From positions 1-51,544 of the forward strand of contig JACJXJ010000010.1 in assembly GCA_020636695.1 (NCBI GenBank): a DNA stretch of 51,544 bases, in the 5' to 3' direction. The notes under the pieces were generated by a model. It had not been told where the DNA came from, made no database searches, and saw only the letters and a program-made list of their open reading frames with translations. This stretch comes from Prevotellaceae bacterium (GTDB taxonomy: Bacteria > Bacteroidota > Bacteroidia > Bacteroidales > Paludibacteraceae). Made by a program: the position numbers and the translations under genes. Shown in pieces: positions 1 through 7,638 of the stretch. How positions within the stretch are numbered: the first letter of the stretch is position 1; each line of letters opens with the position of its first letter.

Positions 1-1
1 C

Positions 2-148
2 ATGAAAGATTTATTCAGTAAAACGTCCACCGTAGTGGTACTGCTTATCCTAGTAGGAGGCGCAGTGATTTATTTTGGTATGAAAGCCAATAAAAAAGCA
101 GAAACTTCCGATTCTTCGAGTGATGCTTCAGTAGAATCAGGCAAATAA
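2..148 (+). CDS. Small single-span membrane protein of phage element
   Basis: A 48-residue protein read directly from the first bases. A short charged head is followed by one hydrophobic segment (about residues 9-26, VVVLLILVGGAVIYFG) and a polar Ser/Asp-rich tail. It precedes the candidate capsid gene by 39 bases and shares the one-membrane-span design of the next seven genes. A virion membrane protein is the likely role by context. The family is not recognised. The gene is complete, but what lies upstream is outside the window. Confidence 0.6.
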   Translation: MKDLFSKTSTVVVLLILVGGAVIYFGMKANKKAETSDSSSDASVESGK

Positions 149-187
149 GCTTGAAATTAGTCAACAACAAATATCATTTTCAAAAAA

Positions 188-862
188 ATGGCAAAAGAAA
201 ACATTATTACCGACACTTATGTAGGTAAAACTTTAACACAAGAAGCCCAAGACAGACGTCGTAAAGGTCTATCAGGTTTTGATGGTGGAACCTTTATTGA
301 TGAACGCAATAACGGTATGAATATGCATATTGCGTTAACTAACGCAGGTACAGATGACAAACGCATTGCATTATTTGCAGGCGATTTGGAAAATGTACAA
401 GAAATCCTCAAAGTGGCAGGTATCTCTGTTGATGCTGTTGCTGTAGAGGGAGCTATTTTGACCAATACAGTTGGTGAAGTCACAACAACTGTCGTGAGCT
501 GTATTGCTAAAAACTTAGCTTACTTGCAACGTTACATTAGACGTAATCCATCTCGTATCAGTAAAATTCAGTTGACCACTGACGATCAATCGCAGTTCAA
601 CAAAGAGATCACCGTAACCAAAATTTGTCCATTCCAAGGTATGGGCTCTCAGTCATTTTTACCAATGACTTACAAAGCTCCTGGTGACAACTCTGAAAAA
701 ATGGTGGTAATCGACTTCAAACATTTGCAAGTGGATGACCAAACCGTAATGGATGTAGTGGTAGGCGCAGGTCGCACGCTCTATTTGTCTATCTTCTTCG
801 GAGCTTCTAATAATGGTGCTTACACCTTGGATGCTCAAGCTCACGAATTATTAGGCAATTAA
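188..862 (+). CDS. Candidate phage major capsid protein (224 aa)
   Basis: This is the only gene of the intact block (bases 1-3454) whose product has no membrane segment. It is a soluble 224-residue protein with alternating hydrophobic stretches that suggest mostly beta structure, for example around residues 45-65, 90-108, 137-150 and 170-205 (MVVIDFKHLQV, TLYLSIFFGA). Size, solubility and position among small membrane proteins fit the jelly-roll capsid protein of a tailless, membrane-containing phage. That is an inference from context: no sequence signature of a named capsid family is visible. At 224 residues it is short for a double jelly roll (PM2 P2 is about 269). A single jelly roll or a minor virion protein are alternatives. 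Confidence 0.5.
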   Translation: MAKENIITDTYVGKTLTQEAQDRRRKGLSGFDGGTFIDERNNGMNMHIALTNAGTDDKRIALFAGDLENVQEILKVAGISVDAVAVEGAILTNTVGEVTTTVVSCIAKNLAYLQRYIRRNPSRISKIQLTTDDQSQFNKEITVTKICPFQGMGSQSFLPMTYKAPGDNSEKMVVIDFKHLQVDDQTVMDVVVGAGRTLYLSIFFGASNNGAYTLDAQAHELLGN

Positions 863-874
863 TGGGGGTTAGCC

Positions 875-1444
875 ATGAACGAAAGAACGCTCAAAAAATA
901 CTTTGAAACAGCGCTTGCCATTGCCGATGAAGGCAAGGTAAAGCGTCTGTTTGCAAGCCTCGGTTCTCATGGTTATCAAAAAATCACGCCCGAGATGTGC
1001 ATTAAAGCGCTGAATGCTCATGGTCATAACTTCTCAAAACCTTTTGGAACGTTGGCAAAGAGTGCTTTGTCAACGCCCAAAGTGGAAAGTTATATTGCTG
1101 CACACGGCATTGACTTGCTTACGGGTGTTGATGTACCAACGGCAACTACCGCACCAGCTGTAACGCAGGTCGCAAGTGTTGGTACAAAACCATCAAGTGG
1201 CTCGTCAGGCTTAAGCCTATTTAATAGTATTTCAAACTTCTTGATTGATGGTGTTAAGAGTGCATCCGATCTCATTAACACCGTAAAAGGACGTGATATG
1301 TTATTAGCAGAAGCCACCCTGGAACAACAAAAAGCCAATACCGCAGCAGTTACAAAAACAACCAATTGGGTAGCCATTTTTGGCATTGCCGCAGTGCTTG
1401 TAGTAGTGATTGTCGGCGTGGTGCTTTTTAAGAAATACAAGTAA
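875..1444 (+). CDS. C-terminally anchored phage structural protein (189 aa)
   Basis: Follows the candidate capsid gene after 12 bases. The N-terminal 80 residues look helical and globular. A Thr/Ala/Ser/Pro-rich linker spans about residues 85-115, then an amphipathic stretch, then one C-terminal membrane segment (about 163-184, WVAIFGIAAVLVVVIVGVVL) ending in a basic FKKYK tail. The design suggests a protein anchored in a membrane with most of its mass on one side, such as a capsid-membrane linker. A strong intrinsic terminator lies 42 bases downstream. Family not recognised. Confidence 0.6.
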   Translation: MNERTLKKYFETALAIADEGKVKRLFASLGSHGYQKITPEMCIKALNAHGHNFSKPFGTLAKSALSTPKVESYIAAHGIDLLTGVDVPTATTAPAVTQVASVGTKPSSGSSGLSLFNSISNFLIDGVKSASDLINTVKGRDMLLAEATLEQQKANTAAVTKTTNWVAIFGIAAVLVVVIVGVVLFKKYK

Positions 1445-1485
1445 CGTATTCATTGTTTTGTCTTGTTTGATCTCTGTATTAGTGG

Positions 1486-1520
1486 AAGGGCTTGCTTGAT
1501 GTCAAGCAAGCCCTTTTTTA
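1486..1520 (+). terminator. Intrinsic terminator after the capsid block
   Basis: A 14-bp perfect stem (AAGGGCTTGCTTGA with its complement) closes a two-base loop and is followed by a run of T. It separates the first three genes from the zincin gene starting at 1528. No obvious -7 box was found between it and the next gene, so partial read-through is likely. Confidence 0.85.
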
Positions 1521-1527
1521 TTGAAGC

Positions 1528-2115
1528 ATGAAAACTATTTATACCACCATAGCTCCTTTTATTCAGGATTCGCCTGCCGCTATCGACAGAACGAATGGTA
1601 TTTTGTATATCAACCCTAAATTGTTTAATCGCTTAACACCTTTCCAAAAGAAATTTGTTAAGTATCACGAAATGGGGCATTACAAATTCCAAACGTCTGA
1701 TGAATTGGTGGCCGATGCGTATGCATTTGACCAATTGGCAGGTACCGAGTTTCGGTCGCTTAAACAGGCGCTTGGTTGTATCAATGATGTGCTTAAAAAT
1801 AATAATCCGACCAAACAGTTACGGTACGATGCTCTCTATCGACGCGTGCTCGAATGGGATTATAAGAATACAGGCAATCTCTTGGCCAAACAGGAGTTGG
1901 ATTTTCTTCAATCGGGGAAAGTAGAAAAGTGGGTGAGTGCTTCTGAAAAAAATACGCTAGCCATGAGTGAATTTACCAAAACGCTACTCACGAGCCTCAC
2001 GGGTGACAAGGTGGTTGACAATAACGCTTCACAAACGAAAACCAATACCTATCTGATAGGGGCGGTTATTATGGTCGTGTTATTCATTTTTTATAAAACA
2101 CAATTTTCAGACTAA
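1528..2115 (+). CDS. Tail-anchored HExxH metallopeptidase-like phage protein
   Basis: A 195-residue protein with a zincin motif HEMGHY at about residues 48-53, followed 8 residues later by an acidic DELVADAYAFD stretch that could supply the third zinc ligand, as in M78-like and other small gluzincin-type peptidases. The N-terminal YINPKLFNRLTPFQKKFVKYHEMGH arrangement is typical of small HExxH proteases. One membrane segment lies near the C terminus (about 171-189) with a short tail. It overlaps the next start by one base (TAATG). A virion-associated or entry peptidase is inferred. The exact peptidase family was not established. Confidence 0.6.
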   Translation: MKTIYTTIAPFIQDSPAAIDRTNGILYINPKLFNRLTPFQKKFVKYHEMGHYKFQTSDELVADAYAFDQLAGTEFRSLKQALGCINDVLKNNNPTKQLRYDALYRRVLEWDYKNTGNLLAKQELDFLQSGKVEKWVSASEKNTLAMSEFTKTLLTSLTGDKVVDNNASQTKTNTYLIGAVIMVVLFIFYKTQFSD

Positions 2116-2405
2116 TGGCAGATACAGCAAATGCAGTACAACAGGTTGCCTCGGGTGTGAGTGCAAACCTTAATCCTTGGCAAGAAATAACCAAGGCTAT
2201 TAGTAACGCTATTGGCTACGTGGTAAATGGTTTTGTACAAACCTCACAAATAGGCGCGAGCCAACGGGTAACGCTTAACCAACAAAACAATGATTGGAAC
2301 CTGGGAGTTATCAATTCGGCTTCAAAAAATTACGCATTCCTTGCGGTTGGCGTGATTGTGATTATCACACTGATCGTAATTATATCAAAACACAAATCAC
2401 ATTGA
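2115..2405 (+). CDS. Small phage membrane protein (96 aa)
   Basis: A 96-residue protein whose start overlaps the stop of the zincin gene by one base. The first 70 residues are polar with Gln/Asn-rich stretches. One membrane segment lies at about residues 73-91 (FLAVGVIVIITLIVII), followed by a SKHKSH basic tail. Translationally coupled to its neighbour. Likely a virion membrane protein by context. Family not recognised. Confidence 0.6.
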   Translation: MADTANAVQQVASGVSANLNPWQEITKAISNAIGYVVNGFVQTSQIGASQRVTLNQQNNDWNLGVINSASKNYAFLAVGVIVIITLIVIISKHKSH

Positions 2406-2406
2406 T

Positions 2407-2559
2407 ATGGCAACAACAAAAGCAGTTGACGATAGCCAAATACAATCGGCTATCTCTACCAATACAAAAAACAAAGGCGGTATCATAGTACTGGTAACAG
2501 TCCTAGTGTGTGTAGCTGCTTTCGTGTTTCTCAAATACAAACATCACTTTATAAAGTAA
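2407..2559 (+). CDS. Small phage membrane protein (50 aa)
   Basis: A 50-residue open frame that fills the gap between two neighbours, starting one base after the previous stop. It has a polar N-terminal half, one membrane segment (about residues 25-42, GIIVLVTVLVCVAAFVF) and a strongly basic tail (LKYKHHFIK). The spacing, start codon and design match the rest of the block, so it is very likely real despite its size. Confidence 0.6.
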   Translation: MATTKAVDDSQIQSAISTNTKNKGGIIVLVTVLVCVAAFVFLKYKHHFIK

Positions 2560-2565
2560 CGTATT

Positions 2566-2838
2566 ATGGCTTACATTCCAACCTCAATCAACATTTCGGC
2601 CGAACAAGGCCAACCGTCCACTTTTTGGAAAAGTGAAACTGGATTGTATTACACCACAAAAGCTGATGCCGTTAAAGACGACAAAACCAAAGCGGTCAAT
2701 CCAAATGATTACGCCATTCAAAAATCATTTTGGCAGCAAAATAAACAAGCAATTATGATTTCTTTATTCATTATTGCAGTTATTGCTGGTGGCTTATATC
2801 TGTGGAAAAAGGGTAGAATAATCTTAAAAACAACTTAA
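2566..2838 (+). CDS. Small phage membrane protein (90 aa)
   Basis: A 90-residue protein with about 62 polar N-terminal residues, one membrane segment (about 64-81, AIMISLFIIAVIAGGLYLW) and a KKGRIILKTT tail. It starts 6 bases after the preceding stop and ends 3 bases before the next start, in the tight packing of this block. Likely part of the virion membrane set. Family not recognised. Confidence 0.6.
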   Translation: MAYIPTSINISAEQGQPSTFWKSETGLYYTTKADAVKDDKTKAVNPNDYAIQKSFWQQNKQAIMISLFIIAVIAGGLYLWKKGRIILKTT

Positions 2839-2841
2839 CTC

Positions 2842-3069
2842 ATGCCCATATTTACAATAGGTAGCAGGCCAACATCCTTGGTCAATAAATTTACTGATGG
2901 GAGTGACTATCAAGATGGTGATAGCACTGCCGCGTATGGAAGTGATTATGCGCGTCCACTATTTAAAATCTTAGGTTTTGGTGTCAGCCACATGCACATT
3001 GACTTGGCCTCTGTCATTTTAATGTCCATTTTGGTGATCATGACGTTGAACTCTCGATTCAAAAAGTAG
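2842..3069 (+). CDS. Small phage membrane protein (75 aa)
   Basis: A 75-residue protein with a Gly/Ser/Asp-rich, Tyr-containing N-terminal half and one membrane segment near the C terminus (about 52-69, DLASVILMSILVIMTL), ending NSRFKK. It repeats the pattern of a C-terminal membrane anchor with a basic end. Family not recognised. Confidence 0.55.
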   Translation: MPIFTIGSRPTSLVNKFTDGSDYQDGDSTAAYGSDYARPLFKILGFGVSHMHIDLASVILMSILVIMTLNSRFKK

Positions 3070-3073
3070 AATT

Positions 3074-3454
3074 ATGAAGAAGAAATTGTTTGGAATCATT
3101 TTAATATTAGTGATTGTGGCGTTGACCTATTTCTACATCAAAGGCAAAGGAACCACCAATGCAGTGGTCGCTGATCCCAATACGATTGTTTCTGATGAAC
3201 GTCTGAAATTGGATAGCTCCGAAGAAATGCTAAAGATACGCTTGGTCGCGAATGATGCATATAGGGATTTGAAAGGGTGGGGCGCTTTGCATCCTGAACC
3301 GTACAGACCTATTGTAAAATTCACACAAGCGCAATTTGCAAAATTTGTTGAGTTTTACAATAATCTATATCCGAAAGGATTCCAACACCACATCGACAAC
3401 CAAGGTTTGGCGTGGAACCGAACCTCTGAATTATATCAATTGAAATTAGCCTAA
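3074..3454 (+). CDS. N-terminally anchored phage protein (126 aa)
   Basis: The last intact gene of the block. A 126-residue protein with an N-terminal membrane segment (about residues 4-22, LFGIILILVIVALTYFYI) and a polar, aromatic-rich C-terminal domain of about 95 residues. The orientation is opposite to its C-terminally anchored neighbours. It could be a virion membrane protein or a membrane-anchored accessory factor. Coding integrity is lost immediately downstream. Confidence 0.55.
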   Translation: MKKKLFGIILILVIVALTYFYIKGKGTTNAVVADPNTIVSDERLKLDSSEEMLKIRLVANDAYRDLKGWGALHPEPYRPIVKFTQAQFAKFVEFYNNLYPKGFQHHIDNQGLAWNRTSELYQLKLA

Positions 3455-3676
3455 ATCGTTTATGAGCAAATCGTAAGGAAAACAAACTGAAAACCAAAAG
3501 TAGACAAATTTACTATAACGACAACCCCAACAAACTAACGGAGATACGGATTGATTCTCTGCAGCGGTTAACATTGTCATCCCTGTGAAAAGACTGGGTA
3601 TTTATGGGCTGCCTCTATGGCTCCAGTGATTCTTATTTCGTGCTCAAATTAGTAAAATCAAGAAAATCGCCTAACT
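3455..3676. other. Gene-free decayed stretch
   Basis: No open frame longer than a few dozen codons on either strand. Fragments in several plus frames suggest remains of a small gene starting near 3462 (ATGAGCAAATCG), broken by stops. Nothing recognisable was found. Confidence 0.5.
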
Positions 3677-4156
3677 ATGGATATGAAAGATATGGCTTTA
3701 TCTGCCGCAGGTGTTGGCAGTATGGGTAAAACGATAAAATTCTCCTGGTCGTGGTGTTTATTTTTATTGTGATGGGGTGCAATCGCTTTTTTTGTAGGGT
3801 AAGTACCTGGGCAAAAAAGACGAAGAGCAAGGCGATAAAGGCAAAATTCTGCCGAAACAGATCGGGGACGTGAACAACACAATCAGAAAGCGAAGCGGCT
3901 CAAACTCATGCTAGAAACTGTATGAGGACATGAGCATTAAACTTTGCAGCGATATGAAAATCTATTCAGATTACCTCGCTTCATCAGATCGTGTCTTTGT
4001 GGCAGCCAAACTATTTGATGATAACTATGGCGACGGTGACACCTGGCACAATGGATTGATGACGAAAAACTACACGGCAAACCAATTTCAAAGATGCCTG
4101 CAAGGATTGCAGATAGTATTATTGAACGCCTCGCAAAATTTGGAATTATCGTATGA
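3677..4156 (+). pseudogene. Broken membrane-anchored phage gene
   Basis: Reading across at least three frames restores one protein. It begins MDMKDMALSAAGVG, continues with a membrane segment (LVVVFIFIVMGAIAFFVG), then an acidic/basic stretch (KYLGKKDEEQGDKGK). The longest intact piece starts LYEDMSIKLCSDM at about 3927, and the end reads KMPARIADSIIERLAKFGII before a TGA at 4154. Frame changes occur near 3740, 3905 and 4045. The stop overlaps the next start (ATGA). About 155 residues when intact. Family not recognised. Confidence 0.45.
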
Positions 4157-4539
4157 AAAGAACATAAAAATGGCGATTATCATTGCCATAATCATATTCG
4201 TGTAACGCTTGGCCTGGTGGCTTTTTATTGTTGTTGTTGGAAAAACAAGAAACAGGACGATAGCACAACCGATTCAACAACAACGCGGTAACCCCTGAAG
4301 CATCTGGTTCATCCTTTGGAACAACAGGGTAGTCGTGGGCTCTTTGGTGGGTGCATTGCAAAGTAAACTCAATTTGTTGTACAAATCAAGCGAGTTTAGC
4401 GAAGCCAAACTCCCAACACTGAATGGAGTGGCAATCACTTCCCTTGGTAGTGACACACTTCGACCCAAAAACGCTTGCTGTCGTGCGTTGGCATTTTGGG
4501 ACTGATACAGTAACCCAAACACAATACAAAACATTGTAA
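4153..4539 (+). pseudogene. Broken small membrane protein gene
   Basis: Starts at the ATGA overlap with the previous gene. Restored reading gives a short basic head, a membrane segment (MAIIIAIIIFVLGLVAFYCCC), then a Lys/Asp/Thr-rich stretch (WKNKKQDDSTTDSTTT) and a low-complexity tail. At least two frameshifts (near 4165 and 4205) and further frame changes downstream separate the pieces. It repeats the one-membrane-span design of the intact block. Confidence 0.4.
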
Positions 4540-4541
4540 GT

Positions 4542-4828
4542 ATGGATAAAGCTATGTATGGAATAGTGGCAACGGCAGCTATGACGCCCGATATTATTAT
4601 CGATCGTCCTGGTGTCTATCGTTACGAATGTTATTGCGACCGAACCAAAGAGGATGTCAATAGCGGCTTACCACTGAACAACAACCTATATGGCGTATCA
4701 TGCGCATTCTAATTACCGAAACAGAAACCGACGTAGTAGAATATCGCAACGAGTACCCAAATGGATCGCGCAACTTTGATTTTAAAGTGTCCGAAAAAGG
4801 AACTTACACGTACAATTTCGCTAAATAA
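4542..4828 (+). pseudogene. Broken 95-aa phage gene with a single frameshift
   Basis: Frame 1 runs from MDKAMYGIVATAAMTPD through residue 56. A shift near 4690-4700 restores a second part (MRILITETETDVVEYRNEYP) that ends KGTYTYNFAK at the stop at 4826. Without the shift the product would be about 95 residues, soluble and beta-rich (DIIIDRPGVYRYECYCD). Function unknown. Confidence 0.45.
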
Positions 4829-4833
4829 CGCTT

Positions 4834-5518
4834 ATGACACCGACAGCCCTCGAACTCAAAAAGACTAGCAAGTCCACGTTACACCTGGAAACATCAACGC
4901 CTGGTGTAACACTGGAGCTTCAAATACGCCGTCAACGTGACGTGTTTGTTAAGCGGATTAACGACGACTATAACGAAACCACCACGGCAAAGGTGAGGCA
5001 GTTTTGTACGCGCGTTTTGTGGGTGATCTTTCTCACTTGACAAACCCAGCGATTGCCATTCTACACAAACGCAGTCGTTACCATAAAAAGACAATCAGCT
5101 TCCCGTTGAGGAAGAATTTGACAAGAAAATAGAAATCACCACAAAAAAAGGTTGGTTTCTCAAAGGATATGCAACGGGGGCAAATAGTGGCAAAATCATA
5201 ACAATTCCACTACCTGAAACAGAGGGCGCATGGCAACCGATTATGCAAGTGGATGAGTTTGTTGATTCATTCCGAAAAATAGACGAAGCCACCGATACAT
5301 TGGGAGAATTTGTCGGAGTTTTACATCAAAAGAACAGAGATTTACTCAAAAAAGATCCTTACAAACGCATTGCTTTGGTAATAGTTTCCGACACCATTTA
5401 CATCGATGAAAATGGTTTTCCTCGCAAAGGACACAAACTAGAACAACCAGTGTATTTAAAAATGATATTAAGATATTCAGAAGATACGGACAATCCACCT
5501 CGACGGATTGTGTTGTAA
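4834..5518 (+). pseudogene. Broken soluble phage protein gene (about 228 aa)
   Basis: The N-terminal part (MTPTALELKKTSKSTLHLET) is open from 4834 to about 4990. A shift then gives GEAVLYARFVGDLSHLTNPA, and another near 5095 joins a continuous C-terminal part (EEEFDKKIEITTKKGWFLK through VYLKMILRYSEDTD) ending at 5518. The restored protein is soluble and beta-rich with no membrane segment, unusual for this element. It could be a second capsid, spike or vertex protein, but nothing in the sequence identifies it. Confidence 0.45.
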
Positions 5519-5522
5519 CAAT

Positions 5523-5638
5523 ATGGATGGTGGGCGGTATGGTATCAGTCCGCAGTATTAGGTGGGTTGCAATTCTCCGCTGTGGCAGTATTGGTTAAAT
5601 TACGAGATTTGGTCACCGCTCCGCCATCCTTTTTTTAA
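5523..5638 (+). pseudogene. Broken small phage gene
   Basis: Begins MDGGRYGISPQY, stops at a TAG, and continues in another frame as GGLQFSAVAVLVKLRDLVTA, ending PPSFF before TAA at 5636. Intact it would be about 37 residues with one hydrophobic patch. Weak support beyond frame continuity and spacing. Confidence 0.3.
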
Positions 5639-5656
5639 AAAGTAGAAAAGCTATAT

Positions 5657-5912
5657 ATGGATTTATTCAATTGGGTATCGTTGGGAATTGCTCCCATTAG
5701 TAGTGTTATTACATGGTTTATAGCACGTCGTGTGCGCAATAACAGCACACCCAAAAGTCTGCAAAAACACAATCGATATGCTCATTGATAAAAACACAGA
5801 GCTTTATAATAAAATTGTTGAGCAGGCAGCCGAAATGGCTGAAATGAAAGTCGAACTTATCGCCTTGCGAAAACAAATAAAACCAACAGCCAAGAAACCC
5901 AAAAAGCGATAA
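5657..5912 (+). pseudogene. Broken membrane/coiled-coil phage protein gene
   Basis: N-terminal part MDLFNWVSLGIAPISSVITW encodes a membrane segment followed by a basic stretch (FIARRVRNNSTPKSLQKHN). A single shift near 5775 joins IDMLIDKNTELYNKIVEQ and a Glu/Met/Lys-rich coiled coil ending in TAKKPKKR. The intact product would be about 85 residues. A membrane anchor plus coiled coil placed before a lipoprotein-like gene and a lysozyme suggests a lysis-cassette member (spanin- or holin-like). This is an inference from order only. Confidence 0.5.
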
Positions 5913-5914
5913 AC

Positions 5915-6416
5915 ATGAGAAAGTATATTCTATTCCTGGTACTGATCCTCGTTTCCTGTACGCTCTAACGGCAAAGTTAGCACGACTCGGCATCGTCATC
6001 CCGAACTCAAAACGGGATTCTATCATTGTTATTCACGGAGGAGATGATTATAACTCCTTACGTGCAACTCAACAGGCGTTTCACACAGAGGATTTAAACG
6101 ATATGCTGCAAAGAGTCGTGCGCATGACTACCTCGGTTCGTCGAACGCCGACATCAAGACAGGCATCACAGCCATAGCTGATCATGCGCGCGCCCCCAAT
6201 TGTACGATAATGGTAAATTGAGGCTTATTGCCGAACAACTGCCCGACACAAACGCATTACAGCATAAAGCCATTATTCCAACCTATACTACTGAAATTCA
6301 GAAAAATAGCCAACACCCATTCCTCGTGGAAAGTCTTTTCTCATGTATTTAGGTGGTACATTTATATTAGAGATGGCATTGTGACTGGTGGTGCTTATTC
6401 TAAAAAATACTTATGA
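5915..6416 (+). pseudogene. Broken lipoprotein-like phage gene
   Basis: Begins with a typical lipoprotein signal, MRKYILFLVLILVSC, with a lipobox LVSC at residues 12-15, but stops two codons later. Downstream pieces in other frames (NSKRDSIIVIHGGDDYNS, SNADIKTGITAIADHA, and the end VTGGAYSKKYL) suggest a product of about 165 residues. The stop overlaps the next start (ATGA at 6413). Lying between the coiled-coil gene and the lysozyme, it could be an outer-membrane spanin-type lipoprotein. This is not certain. Confidence 0.4.
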
Positions 6417-6544
6417 CAAAAGAGCACAAACTATACGTGATTATAGTAGCAGCCCCAGCCACTGCCATTGCTGTGGCTTTAGCTGTATTTTCTATTATCT
6501 ACCAAAACAAAAACGATGGGAAACAAGAAGAATATCCGCTGTAA
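6413..6544 (+). CDS. Small membrane protein (43 aa), intact inside the decayed region
   Basis: A 43-residue open frame with a basic head (MTKEHKLYV), one membrane segment (about residues 9-29, VIIVAAPATAIAVALAVFSI) and a polar tail (KNDGKQEEYPL). The start overlaps the preceding stop. Directly before the lysozyme remnant, it could be a small holin. It may have survived only because it is short. Confidence 0.4.
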   Translation: MTKEHKLYVIIVAAPATAIAVALAVFSIIYQNKNDGKQEEYPL

Positions 6545-6547
6545 GGG

Positions 6548-6957
6548 GCATAAACTGAAAAGAGGGTTTTGAATCCGTGGCATATAATAAAATTGATGGC
6601 ACGGACAATCGGTTATGGTCACACACTGGGCGTAACGCAGGATGATTGGTAAGAGCAGAAAGTGGACGCCTGGTTCATACAAGACGTGGCTAAACGTGAG
6701 GCTTCTGTCAATAAACAGAATCTCAAATTAAGCCAAAACCAATTTGACGTTCTGGTGAGTTATGCGTTCAATATCGGTGTTGGAGCATTTGAACGGAGCA
6801 ACCTGTTAGCAATGATAAAAGCGGCAAACCCGAATCAGACATTCGCAATGGTGGACAACTCACATGGATAAGCATTAAGGGTGCGTTACCAGGACTGGTC
6901 ACACGTCGAGCAGAAGAAGCCGCGATGTTTTTTTTGCATAGAAAAGAATACAATTAA
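6548..6957 (+). pseudogene. Decayed GH24 phage lysozyme (endolysin)
   Basis: Remnant of a T4/lambdoid-type muramidase that cleaves peptidoglycan. In order: a damaged N terminus reading GFESVAYNKIDGT in shifted frame, then the catalytic-region motif TIGYGHTLGVTQDDW, an in-frame TAA at about 6648, and a long open part with LSQNQFDVLVSYAFNIGVGA, the hallmark helix of GH24. After another break the C-terminal GLVTRRAEEAAMFF ends at TAA 6955. The expected catalytic Glu would sit just before GFES and is not readable there. Several stops and shifts make it non-functional. Confidence 0.8.
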
Positions 6958-6974
6958 TCAACATAATCACAATT

Positions 6975-7124
6975 ATGGCAGCAAAGAAACCAAAGATAGC
7001 CAAAGTACTAAAACAAAGAGGCTTACGGAAGCCAAATTAACAAAATCTCTGACTACAAATACAAACTTGCTTCAATTATAGTCAACAAGAGTTAGAAACA
7101 AAGACGGGTGACTTAACGAAGTAA
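6975..7124 (+). pseudogene. Small Lys-rich basic protein gene, frameshifted
   Basis: Opens with MAAKKPKIAKVLKQRGLRKP (21 codons to TAA at 7038). One shift continues as NKISDYKYKLASIIVNKS and a second as ELETKTGDLTK to TAA at 7122. The restored product is about 50 residues and very basic at the N terminus, possibly nucleic-acid binding. It resembles small basic phage proteins, but no family is recognised. Confidence 0.35.
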
Positions 7125-7190
7125 AAAACCAAACTATGCGAAAGAGAGATTGTCGCGGTGATTGTGAGGATTCTCTAATTCTATTGTATT

Positions 7191-7638
7191 ATGGTCATCA
7201 TTACCGACACAGAATTTATAAGGGCTACATAATGGTATGGATAGGGTAGCCTATAACTTACTGGTAGCAAAATTCCAAGGGGGCTGCATCCGCACAGACT
7301 ATTATCAATAAATACGCTATTGATGATCTTAAATCGGTGGCACCGAAAATGGATTTTATCATTGGCATTGCTCCCCAGAGATTCAGGAGCAAGATTGTCG
7401 AAAACTAACCAAAGCCATTGCATACTCAAATACCGTAAACCATCTATGATGATGGACAAAGGACAAACCCTAACCAAAGCGAAAAGCGGGTAAGCTCTCA
7501 AAGGTTGCAAAAGTCTTAATCATTGATGATGTAACTACACAGGAAAAACCATGCGGTATTGCCACTCAAAACACCCTCAATAGTGGTGTTTCAATGGTTA
7601 AGAATTACGCCCTTGCCAAATCTAAAACCTTACAATAA
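7191..7638 (+). pseudogene. Decayed gene with possible phosphoribosyltransferase motif
   Basis: Restored segments are an N-terminal MVIITDTEFIRAT, then ASAQTIINKYAIDDLKSVAP, KMDFIIGIAP, TKAIAYSNTVNHL, and a C-terminal part starting KVLIIDDVTT. The motif of four hydrophobics, two Asp and Thr-Thr resembles the PRPP-binding loop of type I phosphoribosyltransferases (IIDDVxTTG), and FIIGIAP could be the preceding beta strand. The following Gly is lost in the present frame. At least four frame breaks occur. A terminator follows directly. The identification is tentative. Confidence 0.3.
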
